Positions 45,186 to 57,305 of a stretch of 64,000 bases of DNA are shown here, one piece after another. Source of the DNA: Sarcophilus harrisii (lineage: Eukaryota; Chordata; Mammalia; Dasyuromorphia; Dasyuridae). The position numbers and the translations under genes were made by a program. The notes beneath the pieces are model-generated. The model saw nothing but the letters and a program-made list of their open reading frames with translations. It was not told where the DNA came from and made no database searches. Positions within the stretch are counted from its first letter, which is position 1; each line of letters starts with the position of its first letter. The stretch lies in assembly GCF_902635505.1 (NCBI RefSeq), contig NC_045427.1, forward strand, positions 520,017,665 through 520,081,664, read 5' to 3'.

Positions 45186-46099
45186 TTTCTGCCAATTCTA
45201 TAATGGCAAGGACAAAACTATGACCTTCATTGGTATGACTGTATGGATGGTTGGATGTTCTCTGAACTTTTACCATGTCTTTGCCATCCCCTCCTCACCA
45301 TTGCTTTTACTGGAGGTAAAAATAATTTCTAATTATAATTTCATTTGATTCATAACTGCCAGTTTTTTTCCATTTCTTTTTGCTAAACCCTATACTGCTC
45401 CAATTTCACCACTAATCCTCTGAGAGATGTTCCTAACATTTAAAAAAATTTCCCATGGTCTTAAAAACTCACAACACAGATTTCTAGGGGATGTAATTCT
45501 AAATCTAACAGGGAGGGAGTTCACTCCTTTATAATTATCTCTTTTAGTTACAACCACCATTTATTATTTTGAAGCTGCCCAGAATGGTAGAATAGAGAAA
45601 AGGAACCAAATATATAATCTCTCTGTTCCTCTTGGTTTTTCCCAAGACTGGCTCAAAATAGTTCCCAACAACATAAAGAAGAGAGCCAAAAGGGTCAGCC
45701 ACCACAAAATGTATATTTTGAATGACTAAATACTACATACCAAAAACACATCAAATAACCCATGATTTAGTGATCATGTTTAGTTCCTCCACTAACATAG
45801 ATCACAACTCCTTTACTTTTTTGGTAGGCAAAATTGTGTGGCTAAAAGACTTCACCTGATGATCAGCATTTCTGGTGATGAATCCCTTCAAACTTGGTCT
45901 TTGCTCGAAAAATATAAAATCAATGTTTGTATTCATAGTTGAAAACTTTTTATTAGTACTTATCAGAGTTTGTGTTCCATTGTTATTAATCTTTAAGAAT
46001 TCAAGATTACTTCTCCACTACAGTAAGATATCATAGGAGGACTTATCTCCCCTACCCCACCCCCAAAATTGCTTTTTTCCATAATTGAAAGCCTGCTTT
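45186..46099. other. no recognised element
   Basis: No repeat family recognised; pyrimidine-rich patches only. Confidence 0.35.
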
Positions 46100-47075
46100 T
46101 TTTCTATCTTATTTCCATCATTGATACCAATTTTCACTTAGTTATCCCATATCTGAAATTTGGGTGCTCTCTTTTTGCCTCTTTTCACCACTCTTATCTA
46201 TTAAATTATCAAGCATATTCTACTTCCACAATGTTTCTCAAATTTATGTTTTCTCAGTTACCTCTGACATCGTCTTAATCAGGCCTCCATTACCACCTTC
46301 TGGATGATTACATTAATCTCTATTCCTTTTCTACTATTCTTTATCTTCTACTAGATTTAGTTTCCTAATATTCTCCTAGTTCCCCTACCTATTTGACCAT
46401 CCTTCTCTGTATCTTTCACTAAATTGTCATCTTCCTATATCTCTTCTCCAAATTCCCTGTCTTTGGCCTTTGTCTCTTCTTCCTCATACTCTTTCCTCTG
46501 GCAATCTCATCCACTTACATAGCTTCAGTGATTACCAGTCTGCAAAGAGCGTTTCTACCTCAATATTATATACCCTAATCTTTCCCATTGTTCTTTCATC
46601 ATAAATGGACTTTTCCCACCCAGGTATCTCATCAATATGTTAAAGTTAAAATATCCAAAACTGTACTTCCCCCCTCCAAATCCACTCCTCTTAACTTCCT
46701 TTTTTGTTTATAGCAAGATCTTTTTTCAAATCATATAGGCTCAAGACTTCAGATCACTTTTGATTCTCATTATCCATCACTTTCCATATCCAATTAGTTT
46801 ACAAAATGCTTTCAAATCTATTCACAAAATATTTTACTCCAGCATATCTTCTTTTTTTAAATTTTTATCACTATTCCTCATTTAGGCCCTACTTATCTCT
46901 TACCTATGTCATTGAATAACTTAACTATGCTCTCTGTTTCTATTCTTTCCTCTTTCCAATCTGTCTTTACACTGCTGTCAAAATAATCTTCCTATTGTAA
47001 AAGTTTGGGTCTGATTTGATCTTTCCCTTGTTCAAAAAATTCATTGGTTCCCCAAAACAAAACATTAACTGTTTT
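46100..47075 (+). mobile_element. L2 LINE, internal to 3' coding region
   Basis: TATCTCATCAATATGTTAAA, ATATCCAAAACTGTACTTCC, CCCTCCAAATCCACTCCTC, CATATCCAATTAGTTTACAA, TGCTGTCAAAATAATCTTCC and TTCATTGGTTCCCCA follow L2 in order. The part left of about 46550 is less certain. Confidence 0.72.
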
Positions 47076-47214
47076 AGCTCATTACCATAGTCAGAGACCA
47101 GGGAAGTTGGACTATTAAAGCAGGAAGATCATATTCCTGACAGTAACCCTTGCAATGGCAACAAATAACTCTCCTCCTTTCTGAGACTATCTCTAGAGAG
47201 TTTTTAAAGTACAA

Positions 47215-47560
47215 AAATTCCAACAACAGGTCAATAATTAGTTAAATTGTGGTACATTAATGTAAAGGAATACTATAAAATGATTAAGATGAAGAAGTAT
47301 GTAAAATACAGAAAAATTTGGAAAGATTATAATAATGAAAAGCCAAAAAAAGTGAAACCATAAAAATGCAGTATATAATCTTAGGAATAAATGTGAATGG
47401 ACAAAGAATTTTGATAGGGAATTTAGAAGGAGGAACTGAAAGTTTTATGATTTTTAGTGCACTGAAATTATTTAACTGAAATATGGTTACTACTCAATTA
47501 TAGTTGTCTAATATTTAATGTTGTTTCTAATAAAATATTTTTAAGGTCCAAAACCTCTGA
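47215..47560 (+). mobile_element. old L1 ORF2 end and 3' UTR
   Basis: CCAACAACAGGTCAATAATT, AAATTGTGGTACATTAATG, TAAAGGAATACTATAAAATG and TTTGGAAAGATTATAATAATG are degraded ORF2-end words; it ends in TAATAAAATATTTTTAAGG. Confidence 0.65.
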
Positions 47561-47989
47561 ACTGGTATTCCCTAAATTAGTTATTATACTATGGCTATGA
47601 TAACATAGCCTTATTGGAAGGACAGAGTACAACAGAACTAATTGACACCTTGTTATAGTACAGTAATACAACTCTGAGGATTCTTATTACCCAGGTGAAT
47701 TTTCCTACATGTCTGTATTTGTTTTCCAAATGCTGGTTTTTATACTTCTCCCCTTTAAATTTTATTTTATTAAACTATGTCCATTGCTTTAATACATTAA
47801 AATCTTTTTAGATGAATTTTCTCATTTAATGTGTTAGCTGTTCCTCCCATCTTCAAGTTCAATAAATATCCCATTTTGTCCCCACCAATGCCCCTGACTA
47901 AAAATAAATATATAATAAATATGCATATATTTTATATTATATTATATTATATATAATAAAATTAAATTAAAAATACTAAATACAGATCC
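47561..47989. other. unrecognised sequence with AT-rich tract
   Basis: A TATATT/AATAAA-rich patch lies at 47915-47965. No element recognised. Confidence 0.4.
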
Positions 47990-48840
47990 AAATATACATC
48001 CCTGGGAACCTATAATAGAGACCTTTCTGTGTTGTCGTCTATCCATTAATAACATCTCTTTGGATCCAGTCAATTCTAAATCTACCTAATTGTACTATTA
48101 CTTAATCTACTTCATTCTGTCTGGTCCACAATCCACTGATTTGTTTCACTGGTCTGCATATCTATTTTATAAGAGAGAGCTTCTATTTGGTAATAAGGTG
48201 CAATGGAGATGGTTGGTCAGTAATAAATACTTTAAAAATCCATCAATAAAGTATTTTTAAATGCCCAGAAGAAAACAATGGAAACATAAGTAAATAGAAC
48301 TCCTACTCTGTCAAATTATATGTAATACACACATATGTGATCGTGTACATATATAAACAAGAAAAGTTTATGAGAAATTATGAACTGCTATATATACATT
48401 ATTTTTACATGCTTCTTAAAAATCAGATTGTACATGATAATTAATAGTTCCTTTTTTATCTACTGAAATGTTTGTGCTTATTGATGATTGTTAAATTCAC
48501 ATTGAAAAAGAACATTCTAAAAAATAAAGGCAGTTGCCTGGGATACCTACAAATGTATCCCCACACTTGCATTCATACACACATGCGCACACACATACAG
48601 AGGACAGCATGAGAAATAGTCAAATGCTTTGCAGAAATCCAGAAATACTTTTTCTCCAATATTCCCCTTATCTAGTAATCCTGTCAAAAAAGGAAATGAG
48701 ATTAGCCTGTCATGAGCTATTCTTGATGTACCCATGTAAGTTCTTAGTGATCACCACTTCCTTTTTTAAATGCACAAACAAACCTTTTAATAGCAAATTT
48801 TAGAATTTTGTCAGAAATCAGATCTAAATTATCAGCCTAC
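47990..48840 (-). mobile_element. CR1/L3-type LINE reverse transcriptase fragment, interrupted
   Basis: Antisense CR1/L3 words flank a foreign middle. Left: ACATCCCTGGGAACC, TAGAGACCTTTCTG, CCATTAATAACATCTC, GGATCCAGTCAATTC (47995-48130). Right: TCAAATGCTTTGCAGAAATC, TCTAGTAATCCTGTCAAAAA, GGAAATGAGATTAGCCTGTC, TAGTGATCACCACTTCC (48620-48840). The minus frame 48547-48735 reads FLTGLLDKGNIGEKVFLDFC KAFD, the reverse-transcriptase block usually LDFSKAFD. The segment at about 48135-48600 between them is unrecognised. Ancient. Confidence 0.78.
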
Positions 48841-48849
48841 AGTTTGAGT

Positions 48850-49185
48850 TAAATTAAATGTATACTACGTGTGTTGTACTGTGCTAGATGTTGGGGATTC
48901 AAAGGTAAACATAAAGAATTTCTTTTCTTTTGAATGCTTACATTCTTCTGGAGAGAAACAATGTTTGTTACAAAGTAGACTCTGAAAGGGACAAGGTATA
49001 CATGGATGAAGCAAAGTACTCTAAGAACATTTGAGTTGGGAGAAGGGAAGTGATAGGAGGGAGAGAGCAACAATTAGGGGATAAGAAAAGACTTCATGGT
49101 GGTATCTGACTTGAGACTTGAAGGAAGATACATATTCTAAAAGACAGAGAAGAGGAGGAAGTACATTGCAAGCATGAGAGTAGGT
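48850..49185 (-). mobile_element. L2 LINE (antisense)
   Basis: TACTGTGCTAGATGTTGGGG, TTCAAAGGTAAACATAAAG, TGCTTACATTCTTCTGG, AGAAAAGACTTCATGGTGG and GACTTGAAGGAAGATAC follow antisense L2. Confidence 0.78.
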
Positions 49186-49479
49186 TTCCATTCTGAAATT
49201 TCTGTTTGTTAAACAGAAATAAAATAAAATATTTCTGTGTTAGTCATCTTTTGTGTTTTTTTAATCTATTCCAAATAGTAGGCCTATGCCTTCTTTGATT
49301 TTCCTTTGGGTTCTAATATAGCTTCAAAACAAAACAATTTTCTATTGTCATTATTCCTTGTCAGCCTTAGCTATTCTGAGTTTTAGTTGTGTTGCTACTA
49401 TTCTCATGTCTTTGTATTCATCATTGTTACTTATTTATTATATTCTGAATCATATCAGTTTATGTAAATATTTATTCCT
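49186..49479. other. no recognised element
   Basis: No repeat or gene recognised. Confidence 0.35.
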
Positions 49480-49630
49480 TCCATTTTCCCCCCTGGACGC
49501 CTTATAGTCCTCTACATTAGATTGTAAACTCCTTGAAAGTAAGAATTATCCCCTTTCTCTTCCTTTTATCCCCAGGGTCTAGCTCAGTGCCTTATAGATA
49601 TTTAATGAATGCTTGTCATTGAAATTGATT
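49480..49630 (+). mobile_element. L2 3' end
   Basis: TACATTAGATTGTAAACTCC, TTGAAAGTAAGAATTATCCC, TATCCCCAGGGTCTAGC and CAGTGCCTTATAGATATTTA are the L2 terminus. Confidence 0.85.
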
Positions 49631-50639
49631 TCTATATCAACCATTGTATATAACTGATCTGATGTGAACTATTCAATTTCCCTGCCTTTCATCTCTCCTG
49701 AAGTTTTCTGCTTTTCCCCCCAAGGCAGACATCTGTTTAAAACCAAACAATAAATATTTTGTTCTCATGGCAGGTGTTCCCCTACAGGGCTCCTTCTTGC
49801 TTGGCAATTTAGAGGGTATCCCCTGTGGTCTACCCTAGTAGAATCCATATCTAGGCCAAAATCAATAAAAAGAAAAGACTTGATGGTGTCTGATTTGCTC
49901 AGTTTCATGTTTCCTAAATGTCCTAGTTATAATAACAAAACTGGATATGTAAGAAAAGCTGACTCATATTTCCTGCAAGTCAGCACAGATATCCATTCAA
50001 ACTGTTTGAACCTTTGGACATTTCCAGAAAAAAGGCCAAAGTGTTGAAACAATTTATGAGTATTTGTTTTATTTTCTGAGAACCATATAAGAACATCTGT
50101 TGTAAGATTTCAGACAAATCAAAAAATTAGCAATGAAACCCACCTCTATAATGACATTTTTCATCTTGATAAAATGTCAACAATCTTTACTTCGTTAAAA
50201 ATTAAAATATATTACCTTTAGAAATAGATATACCATAGATCTTACTGTAAACTACATTGTACAATATGTTATGTATAAAAATGATTTTTCCTTTTTAAAA
50301 TAACTGAAAGTTTGAGATATTTAACCTACAAAGAAATATCAAGGCAAAATAACTAACTTGAAAATCAGAATGTGTTAAAGTAACAATCTTTGTGTTTTTT
50401 GAGTATATGAACTAGAACTGTATCAAAATGTGGCAACTGAGATAATCAGAGACAGAAACAGAAGGATCTCAGATGTAATGCACCTGTATTTTCATTACAA
50501 TCTATACTGTTATTTACATCTGAAGTTTGGTTTAGTTAGTTGCCAGATTTCGGATGATGTAATTATTATATTCTCTTTAATATTCCTTGTTTCTGAAGGG
50601 TATTCATTCAGTGGATCTGCCTTTTGAAAAATTAAAAAA
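49631..50639. other. about 1 kb without recognised repeats
   Basis: No mobile element, RNA gene or exon recognised. May be unique sequence. Confidence 0.4.
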
Positions 50640-50735
50640 TTGATCAACAGGCATTGTATCAGGTACTGGAGATACCAATACAGAGAACTAAACAATTTCT
50701 ACTCGCAAAAAACTTATATTCCTTAATGTAATTAT
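50640..50735 (-). mobile_element. L2 terminus (antisense)
   Basis: GCATTGTATCAGGTACTGG, AGATACCAATACAGAG and AACAATTTCTACTCGC are a short, decayed antisense L2 end. Confidence 0.55.
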
Positions 50736-50934
50736 TTAAATAAATAAACAATGTTTCCTACCCCCCCCTCTACCTCCCTTGCCATTGGAAAACAAAACAA
50801 ACAATAAAAGACAAAAAAAGCCCTTGTAACAAATATGAAGTTAAGCAAAAAAAAAAATCCATTATTTTATAAAGATAGAAAAAAATAGCAAAAAGAAGAA
50901 AAGATCAAGAATATTAAAGTAAGTAATAAAAAAG

Positions 50935-53395
50935 TGAAGGAAGGCCTTATCATAACAGATTTCAAACTGTATAATAAAATGAAAATCATCAAAACAATTT
51001 GGTACTAGATAAGAGATAGGTCAGTGAAATAGATTGGGTACTTAATACACAGTAGTAAATGACTATAGTAAAGTCAAAGAACCAAAATTTTTGGAACAAG
51101 AACTCACTATGTGACAAAAATTGCTAGGAAAATGGTAAAACAGTATGATTGACTCTAGATATAGACTAACATCTTACATGACATGCCAAGATAAAGTCAA
51201 TATGGGTACATGGTCAAATAAGCAAATTAGGAGAACAAAGAATAGTTTACCTGTCATCTTTATGGAGGATGGAAGAATTTATGATCAAACAAGAGCTAGA
51301 GAGGCCTATGAGATATAAAATAGATAATTTTGATTATATTAAAATTTTCAAAAGTTTTTACACAAACAAAACCAATGCAACCAAAATTGGAAAGTAGAAA
51401 ACTAGGGAAATTTTTAAAAAATAAATATCTCTGATAAAGGTCTCATTTCTCAAGTACATAAAGAACTGAGACAAATTTATCAAAAACATAAGTCATAACT
51501 CTGAGATACCACTACACACCTGTAAGACTGGCTAGAATGACAGGGAAAGATAATGCGGAATGTTGGAGGGAATGTGGGAAAACAGGGACTTTAAATACAT
51601 TGTTGGTGGAATTGTGAATACATCCAACCATTTTGGAGAGCAATTTGAAACTATGCTCAAAAAGTTATCAAACTGTGCATACCCTTTGATCCAGCAATGT
51701 TACTACTGGGCTTATATCCCAAAGAGATCTTAAAGAAGGGAAAGGGACCCACATGTGCGAAAATGTTTGTGGCAGGTCTCTTTGTAGTGGCCAGAAACTG
51801 GAAACTGAGTAGATGCCCATCAATTGGAGAATAGCTGAATAAATTGTGGTATATGAATATTATGGCATATTATTGTTAGGTGAGAAATGACCAACAGGGT
51901 GATTTCAGAAAGGCCTGGAGAGACTTACATGAACTAATGCTGAGTGAAATGAGCAGGGCCAGGAGATCATTATATACTTCAGCAACAATACTATATGATG
52001 ATCAATTCTGATGGACCTGGCCATCTTCAGCAACGAGATGAACCAAATCAGTTCCAATGGAGTAGTAATGAATTGAACCAGGTACACCCAGCAAAAGAAC
52101 TCTGGGAGACGACTAAGAACCATTACATTGAATTCCCAATCTCTATATTTTTACCTTCCTGCATTTTTGATTTCCTTCACAGGCTAATTGTATAATATTT
52201 CAGAGTCCAATTCTTTTTGTACAGCAAAATAATGGTTTGGACATGTATATTTATTTTGTATTTAATTTGTACTTTAATATATTTAACATATATTGGTCAT
52301 CCTGCCATCTGGGGGAGTGGGTGGGGGGAAGGAGGGGAAAAATTGGAACAAAAGATTTGGCAATTGTCAATGCTGTAAAATTACCCATGCATATAACTTG
52401 TAAATAAAAAGCTATTAAATTTTTTTTTTAAAAAAGTAAGTCATTCCTCAATTGATAAACAATCAAAGGATATAAAGAAACATTTTTCAGATGAAGAAGT
52501 AAAAGCTATTTATAGTCCCATAAAAATGCTCCCAATCATTTTTGATCAGAAAAATGCAAATTAAAACAATTCTGAGGTACCACCTCACACCTATCAAATT
52601 AACAAATATAACAGAAAAGAAAAAATGACAAATATTGGAGGGAAAATGGGAAAATTAAGATACTAATGCACTGTTGGTAAAATTGTAAATCAATCTAACC
52701 ATTCTGGAGAACAATTTGGAATTATTCACAAAGGACTACAAAACTGTGCATACATTTTGATCCAGCAACACTATTACTAGGTTTGTATCTCAAATCAATT
52801 TTTAAAAAGGTGCAGGGGAAAGGTTGTACAAAAATATCTTGTGGTGGCTAAGAACTGAAGCTGAGGGTATGCCAACCAATTAAGGAATAGTTGAACAAGT
52901 TATGGTAAATGATCATAACAGAATACTATTGTGCTATAAGAAATGACAAGCAGGATGATTTCAGATAGACCTGGAGAGACTTACATCAACTGGTACAAAA
53001 GTGAAGTGAGCAGAACCAGAACAATGCACACTGTATACAGTAATAGGAATACAACAAGATGATCAACTGGGAATGATTTAGCTCTTCTCAGCAATATAAT
53101 GATCCAAGAAAATTCCAAAGAATTAATGATGAAAAAAAAAATGAAGGAATATGAATGAAGACCAAAGTTTACTATTTTTCACTCTGTGTGTGTGTGTTTA
53201 ACAACATGAGTAATATGAAAACATTTTGCATGATTGTACAATTATAACCTATATTAATATATTTACTATATCAGGGAGAGGGAAGGAAAGAGAGACGGAT
53301 AGAATTTGGAACTCAGTTTTTGGAAAATGAATGTTCAAACTTGTTTTTACATGTAATTGGGAAAAAATAAAAGACTATTTAAAAAATTACTTCTG
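50935..53395 (+). mobile_element. L1 ORF2 and 3' UTR, split by a younger L1
   Basis: The host L1 occupies 50935-51496 and 52437-53395. Left: late-mid ORF2 (AGATTTCAAACTGTATAATA, TTACCTGTCATCTTTATGGA, AGTTTTTACACAAACAAAAC). Right: TTCCTCAATTGATAAACAAT, GAGGTACCACCTCACACC and the ORF2 end and UTR to AATAAAAGACTATTT. Frame-disrupted throughout. Confidence 0.88.
51497..52436 (+). mobile_element. younger L1 3' end nested in an older L1
   Basis: It runs from the ORF2 zinc-knuckle region (CTCTGAGATACCACTACACA) to AATAAAAAGCTATTAAATT plus tail. TAAGTCAT (51489-51496) recurs at 52437-52444 inside otherwise collinear host L1. Its UTR (GATGAACCAAATCAG, CAGCAAAATAATGG, CATCCTGCCATCTGGGG) is the same type as the copy at 61768 and differs from that at 60880. 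Confidence 0.92.
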
Positions 53396-53399
53396 CCAT

Positions 53400-54535
53400 A
53401 TCCAAAATAATATGTCTCATTTTGCATCCTGAATTTATCACTTCTTTGGAGATAGGTAACATTCATCATCACTGGTTCTCTGAAATCATCTTTTGTTATT
53501 TCATTGATTAGTGTTCTTAAGTTTTTCCAAGTTGTTTATTTATTTTTATTGTTAGTATATAAATTATTCTCTTGATTTTATTCACTTTATTCTATATCAG
53601 TTCATCTTCTCTAGTTTTTCTGACCCTGAACCTTTCATCATTTTTTACAGTACAATTTATGTCATTTTATTCTTATGTTATCATTTATTTAGCCATTTCC
53701 TAATTGATGAACACCCCTTTATATCAAGTTCTCTGCTATTACAAAATGAGTGCATATATTTTTATATATCTGAATTCCTTTCATGACTTTGATCTTCTTG
53801 GAATTTAAGCCTAATAGTGCTATTACTGGGTTGAAGGAATACATAATTTAGTGTATTTGGGGTACATATTGCCTCCAACATTGATTTTCTTCCTTTTTTG
53901 TTAATTTTGCTGATTTAATGTTAGATAGAAACTTGGAGTTGCTTTAATTCACATTTTTCTTATCAGTGACTTGGAGAATGTTTTTTCATGCTACTGCTAG
54001 CCTAGATTCCTTTTGTTTTTCTTTTTGAAGGCAATTGGGGTGCTAAGTGACTTGCCCAGGGTCTGAGTACGTGTCTTAAGCTGGATTTGAACTCAGGTTT
54101 TCCTGACTCCAGGATCTGTGCTCTATCTGTTGCATTACCTGGTTGTTCCTAGATTATTTCTTTAGAGAACTGCTTGTTCAAATCCTTTGATTATTTATCA
54201 ATTGCAGAATAGCTTTTATTCTTACACACTTTAATCAGTTCCCTATATATCTTGGAAATGAAACCCTTGTTAAAAAAAATTAACAAAGATTTTTCTTCTA
54301 GTTGTTTTCTTTCTAATTCTAATTAGCTACATTGATTTTGTTTGTGCAGAATCATTTACATTTTATGTAATCAAAATGATTCATTTTAATTTCTATGATC
54401 CTCTCTATCCCTTGTTTGGTCATCAACTCTTGCCCTACTCATAGATCATAAAAGTAATGTGTTTCTTGTTCCTATGTATTTATGAGGTGACCTTTTATGT
54501 CTAGATCAAGTATCCACTCAGAACTTCTGATTTGT
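53400..54535 (-). mobile_element. old L1 (antisense), with a SINE insertion
   Basis: Antisense 3' UTR and ORF2 end in decayed form (CCATTTCCTAATTGATGAAC, CTATTACTGGGTTGAAGG, AATCCTTTGATTATTTATC, CTTGGAAATGAAACCC). A SINE at 54020-54158 separates the two halves; CCTAGATT occurs on both sides of it. Confidence 0.75.
54020..54158 (-). mobile_element. marsupial tRNA-derived SINE (antisense), inserted in L1
   Basis: GGCAATTGGGGTGCTAAGTG, ACTTGCCCAGGGTCTGAG, GATTTGAACTCAGGTTTTCC, TGACTCCAGGATCTGTGC and TCTATCTGTTGCATTACCTG are the antisense SINE. CCTAGATT flanks it at about 54001 and 54149. Confidence 0.88.
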
Positions 54536-54544
54536 CTTTTTAAA

Positions 54545-54760
54545 GATATTTGAGACAGCACAGTTGAGCAGAAAGAGTTCTTGCTGAACTTAGAATCAGA
54601 GAACTTGGATTTTAAATTCCAGCTGTACCATTTACTGTCTTTGTGGGTTTGGTAAATCACTTAATGTTTCTGGGACTCAGTTTCCTAATCAGTAAAAGAA
54701 AAAAGAATAGATGATTTCTAAGGTCCCTTTCATCTCTTGATCTTAAGATGCCATGTCATA
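54545..54760 (+). mobile_element. CORE-SINE (THER/MIR type)
   Basis: CTTAGAATCAGAGAACTTGG, TTTTAAATTCCAGCTGTACC, AATCACTTAATGTTTCTGGG, ACTCAGTTTCCTAATCAG and AGGTCCCTTTCATCTC run in sense order from A/B-box half to 3' end. Confidence 0.85.
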
Positions 54761-55309
54761 TTTTATTTTTTTAAACTTATAACATCTGAAATTGAGCTCT
54801 TATTTAAAATGCTTACAATTTTAGCCTATGTAATTAAATATACTGAAATTTCAATGTAACATTATTCATTAAATTGATTAAGCTGGACCTGATTTTATTC
54901 CTAACAAGAAATTTTGTTACTAAAGTACCAAAAAAACCCAAAATGCTTCAGCAGAAAATAATCTGATCTATAAGATAATTCTTTTGGCATAGAGACCAAG
55001 GTTAGCTGAAAAGCAAAACTCTGGAATATTACTCACAAACATGAGAAATTTCTAGTATAATAATTAAAGGGCTTAGATTTAGCAGATGGAAAAGATTAAG
55101 CTTTACAACATCTTGGCTTTTTTGTACTACAAAATGAATGAATAAATTAAAAAGTATTAAGCACAGTGTATCATGTACTATTTTTTTCTTAGAGAAATGA
55201 AATAATTATGTTTTAAAATAAAATGTAAGAATATTCATACTGATCCTGATAGAAGGAAGCCTGTTAGTTGAATTGGAATTTTAAGGACCCATTTTTTCTT
55301 TTTTTTGGG
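54761..55309. other. no recognised element
   Basis: AT-rich, no repeat or exon recognised. Confidence 0.4.
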
Positions 55310-55810
55310 GGGCAATATATTTTTAGTTAATGGTTTTTATTATTTTTATGTCATTTTTTGAGTGTTCAACCCTCCCTTATAACCCAATAGTTAAAACCAA
55401 CCAATGAAGCCTATACTATATCTGATAGTATATATGACACTGTACCTGCAGACTTCCCCCTCTTTCCTAAAGAAAGGAATTTTTGTTTCACCCTCTGAGC
55501 TTCGGGATAAAGATTGTTCTCTGCAATTAATCTGAACTTTAGTCAGCTACTTTTTAGAATTTTTTAATTTATATTATTATAATCATTATGTATATCATTC
55601 CCTTAGTTCAGCATTTTTGCTTGGAATCACTTCATCTTTCCTTAATTTCTCTGGATTTCTTATCTGTATGATTTCTTATAGTACAATAATCTTTTACATT
55701 CATACAATTTGTTCAGTTATTCCCCATTTGATTGGTACTAACTTTATTCACCTTTTTTTTAGTTTTATGCTACCACATAGAATGTTATATTTGGTATATA
55801 AGGGATTCTC
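55310..55810 (-). mobile_element. old L1 3' end (antisense)
   Basis: TTATAGTACAATAATCTTTTAC, TTCAGTTATTCCCCATTTGA and CCTAAAGAAAGGAATT-type UTR words indicate a decayed antisense L1 3' end. The microsatellite to the right probably arose within it, since a TTTTAAGGTATATACCCAAAC-like ORF2 word follows. Confidence 0.6.
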
Positions 55811-55893
55811 TGTGTCTCTGTCTCTCTGTCTCTGTCTCTGTCTCTGTCTGTCTCTGTCTGTCTCTGTCTCTCTGTCTCTCTCTCATGCACGCG

Positions 55894-55940
<47 letters not shown>
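55811..55940. repeat. (TCTG/TCTC)n-(CA)n compound microsatellite
   Basis: About 75 bases of TCTG/TCTC units, then CATGCACGCGCACACATA and about 20 CA units. Frames across it are low complexity. Confidence 0.95.
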
Positions 55941-55944
55941 TTTT

Positions 55945-56499
55945 AAGGTATATACCCAAACTTACCATTGTATTTATTGTATGAAACTTGGGTCTCAAAT
56001 CCATCAATGAGCACATTTTTTTTTCCACTGTCAAATCATATCAATTTGTTTCACTAGAGATCAAAGCTCCCAGTCAAAAGCCTCATTTGTCCTTCAGTTC
56101 TCGTCCTTTAATCCACTTTGGATATCATCAAATTTTAAGAATAATTAAAATACAACATAATACAATGAATATTTTAAACTGTCAGACTGGGTCTCTCCCA
56201 ATTTAGATTGGCTTTATGAAGGAGCCAATTTGTTATTCATAAAGAATGTTAAAGCTCAGAGTAAAATTAGGAAGCTTTTTAGATTTTTGCATTGTCATTT
56301 AAGCACTGGGTTGATGACAATCTCTATTCCTATTACATATGACTTCACTATTCTAAAGTCTATTTATGACAGGAAACACATTAAGTATAGATTGTGCTTT
56401 CCCTATTGTCATCAAAGAATTCATTCCTTAAATACTGAGCAGCAGCTAAACCCCAAAGTACTGAATGTGTGTGAAGAAGATGGTACTTAAAGAGATAAT
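55945..56499. other. no recognised element
   Basis: No repeat family recognised. Frames of 72-86 codons have no known domain. Confidence 0.4.
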
Positions 56500-56695
56500 A
56501 GCTTATGGCTTCTTAACCTGGAACTCCATGAATGTGTTTATAATTTTTTAATAGTTTAAAATAATTCATTTCTTTTTAAACTCTATGTATTTTATTTTAT
56601 GCTTTTAAATTTTTTTATTTTAAGAAGGGGTTCATAGACTTTATCGGATTGCCAAAAGGGTCCATGAAACACAAAAAAAGGTTAAGAAAGTTCGG
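56500..56695 (+). mobile_element. hAT-type MITE
   Basis: CTTCTTAACCTGGAACTCCA, TTATTTTATGCTTTTAAATT, AGAAGGGGTTCATAGAC, CAAAAGGGTCCATG and AAAGGTTAAGAAAGTTC give inverted CTTAACC / GGTTAAG termini. Opposite orientation to the copy at 22145. Confidence 0.75.
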
Positions 56696-57150
56696 CATAA
56701 ATGTCTTTGATTTATGGGTCTACTTTAAGCCAATCAAAAATGATAATTTCTAGCTTGTTTCAAGAACTAATGAGAGACTTGATAAATGCTTTTAACTGCC
56801 AAAATTAAAAGCATTTTACAAGCACTTAGCAGCTTTATAAAACATTGCTCTGGTGCTATTTTCTATTTGGAAACTTTTTGCTATTTAAAAATATATTGAA
56901 TTCTACTGCAGAGCTCATGATAACCATCTACGAAACAACACACACATACACACACACAAACTATAAAAACAATTGCAATATATTATTGCATCTACTTCTG
57001 TTGCATGATAAGGAGTACACAGTTCTATGTAGTACTAAATAAACCTTCCAAATTCATTCGATGAATTTGAATTGGTGATTTCAATACAAAGATGAGCACA
57101 GGAAAGAATGATAAGATATATGATAGAAACTATGTTTTCGGGGTGGGGGG
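56696..57150. other. no recognised element; CA patch
   Basis: A CACACATACACACACAC patch lies near 56940. Otherwise unrecognised. Confidence 0.4.
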
Positions 57151-57154
57151 AGGG

Positions 57155-57305
57155 CATCTAGGTGGCACAGTGGATAGAGTATCAGCCCTGAAGTCAGGAG
57201 GACTTGAATTCAAATCTGACCTAGACACTTAATACTTCTTAACTGTGTGATCCTGGGCAAGTCACTTAACCCTAATTGCCTCAGCAAAAACAAACAAAAA
57301 CAAAC
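57155..57305 (+). mobile_element. marsupial tRNA-derived SINE
   Basis: GGTGGCACAGTGGATAGAG (A box region), GTCAGGAGGACTTGAATTC, AAATCTGACC (B box region), TGTGATCCTGGGCAAGTCAC and TTAACCCTAATTGCCTCAGC are the full sense SINE, ending in an AAACAAACAAAAAC tail. AAACTATGTTT flanks it approximately (57127 and 57301). Confidence 0.92.

Noticed and set aside
55765-56034. Frames rich in Thr/Glu/Arg or Ser/Leu/Val with Thr-His runs
   Set aside because: Translations of the TCTG and CA microsatellite.
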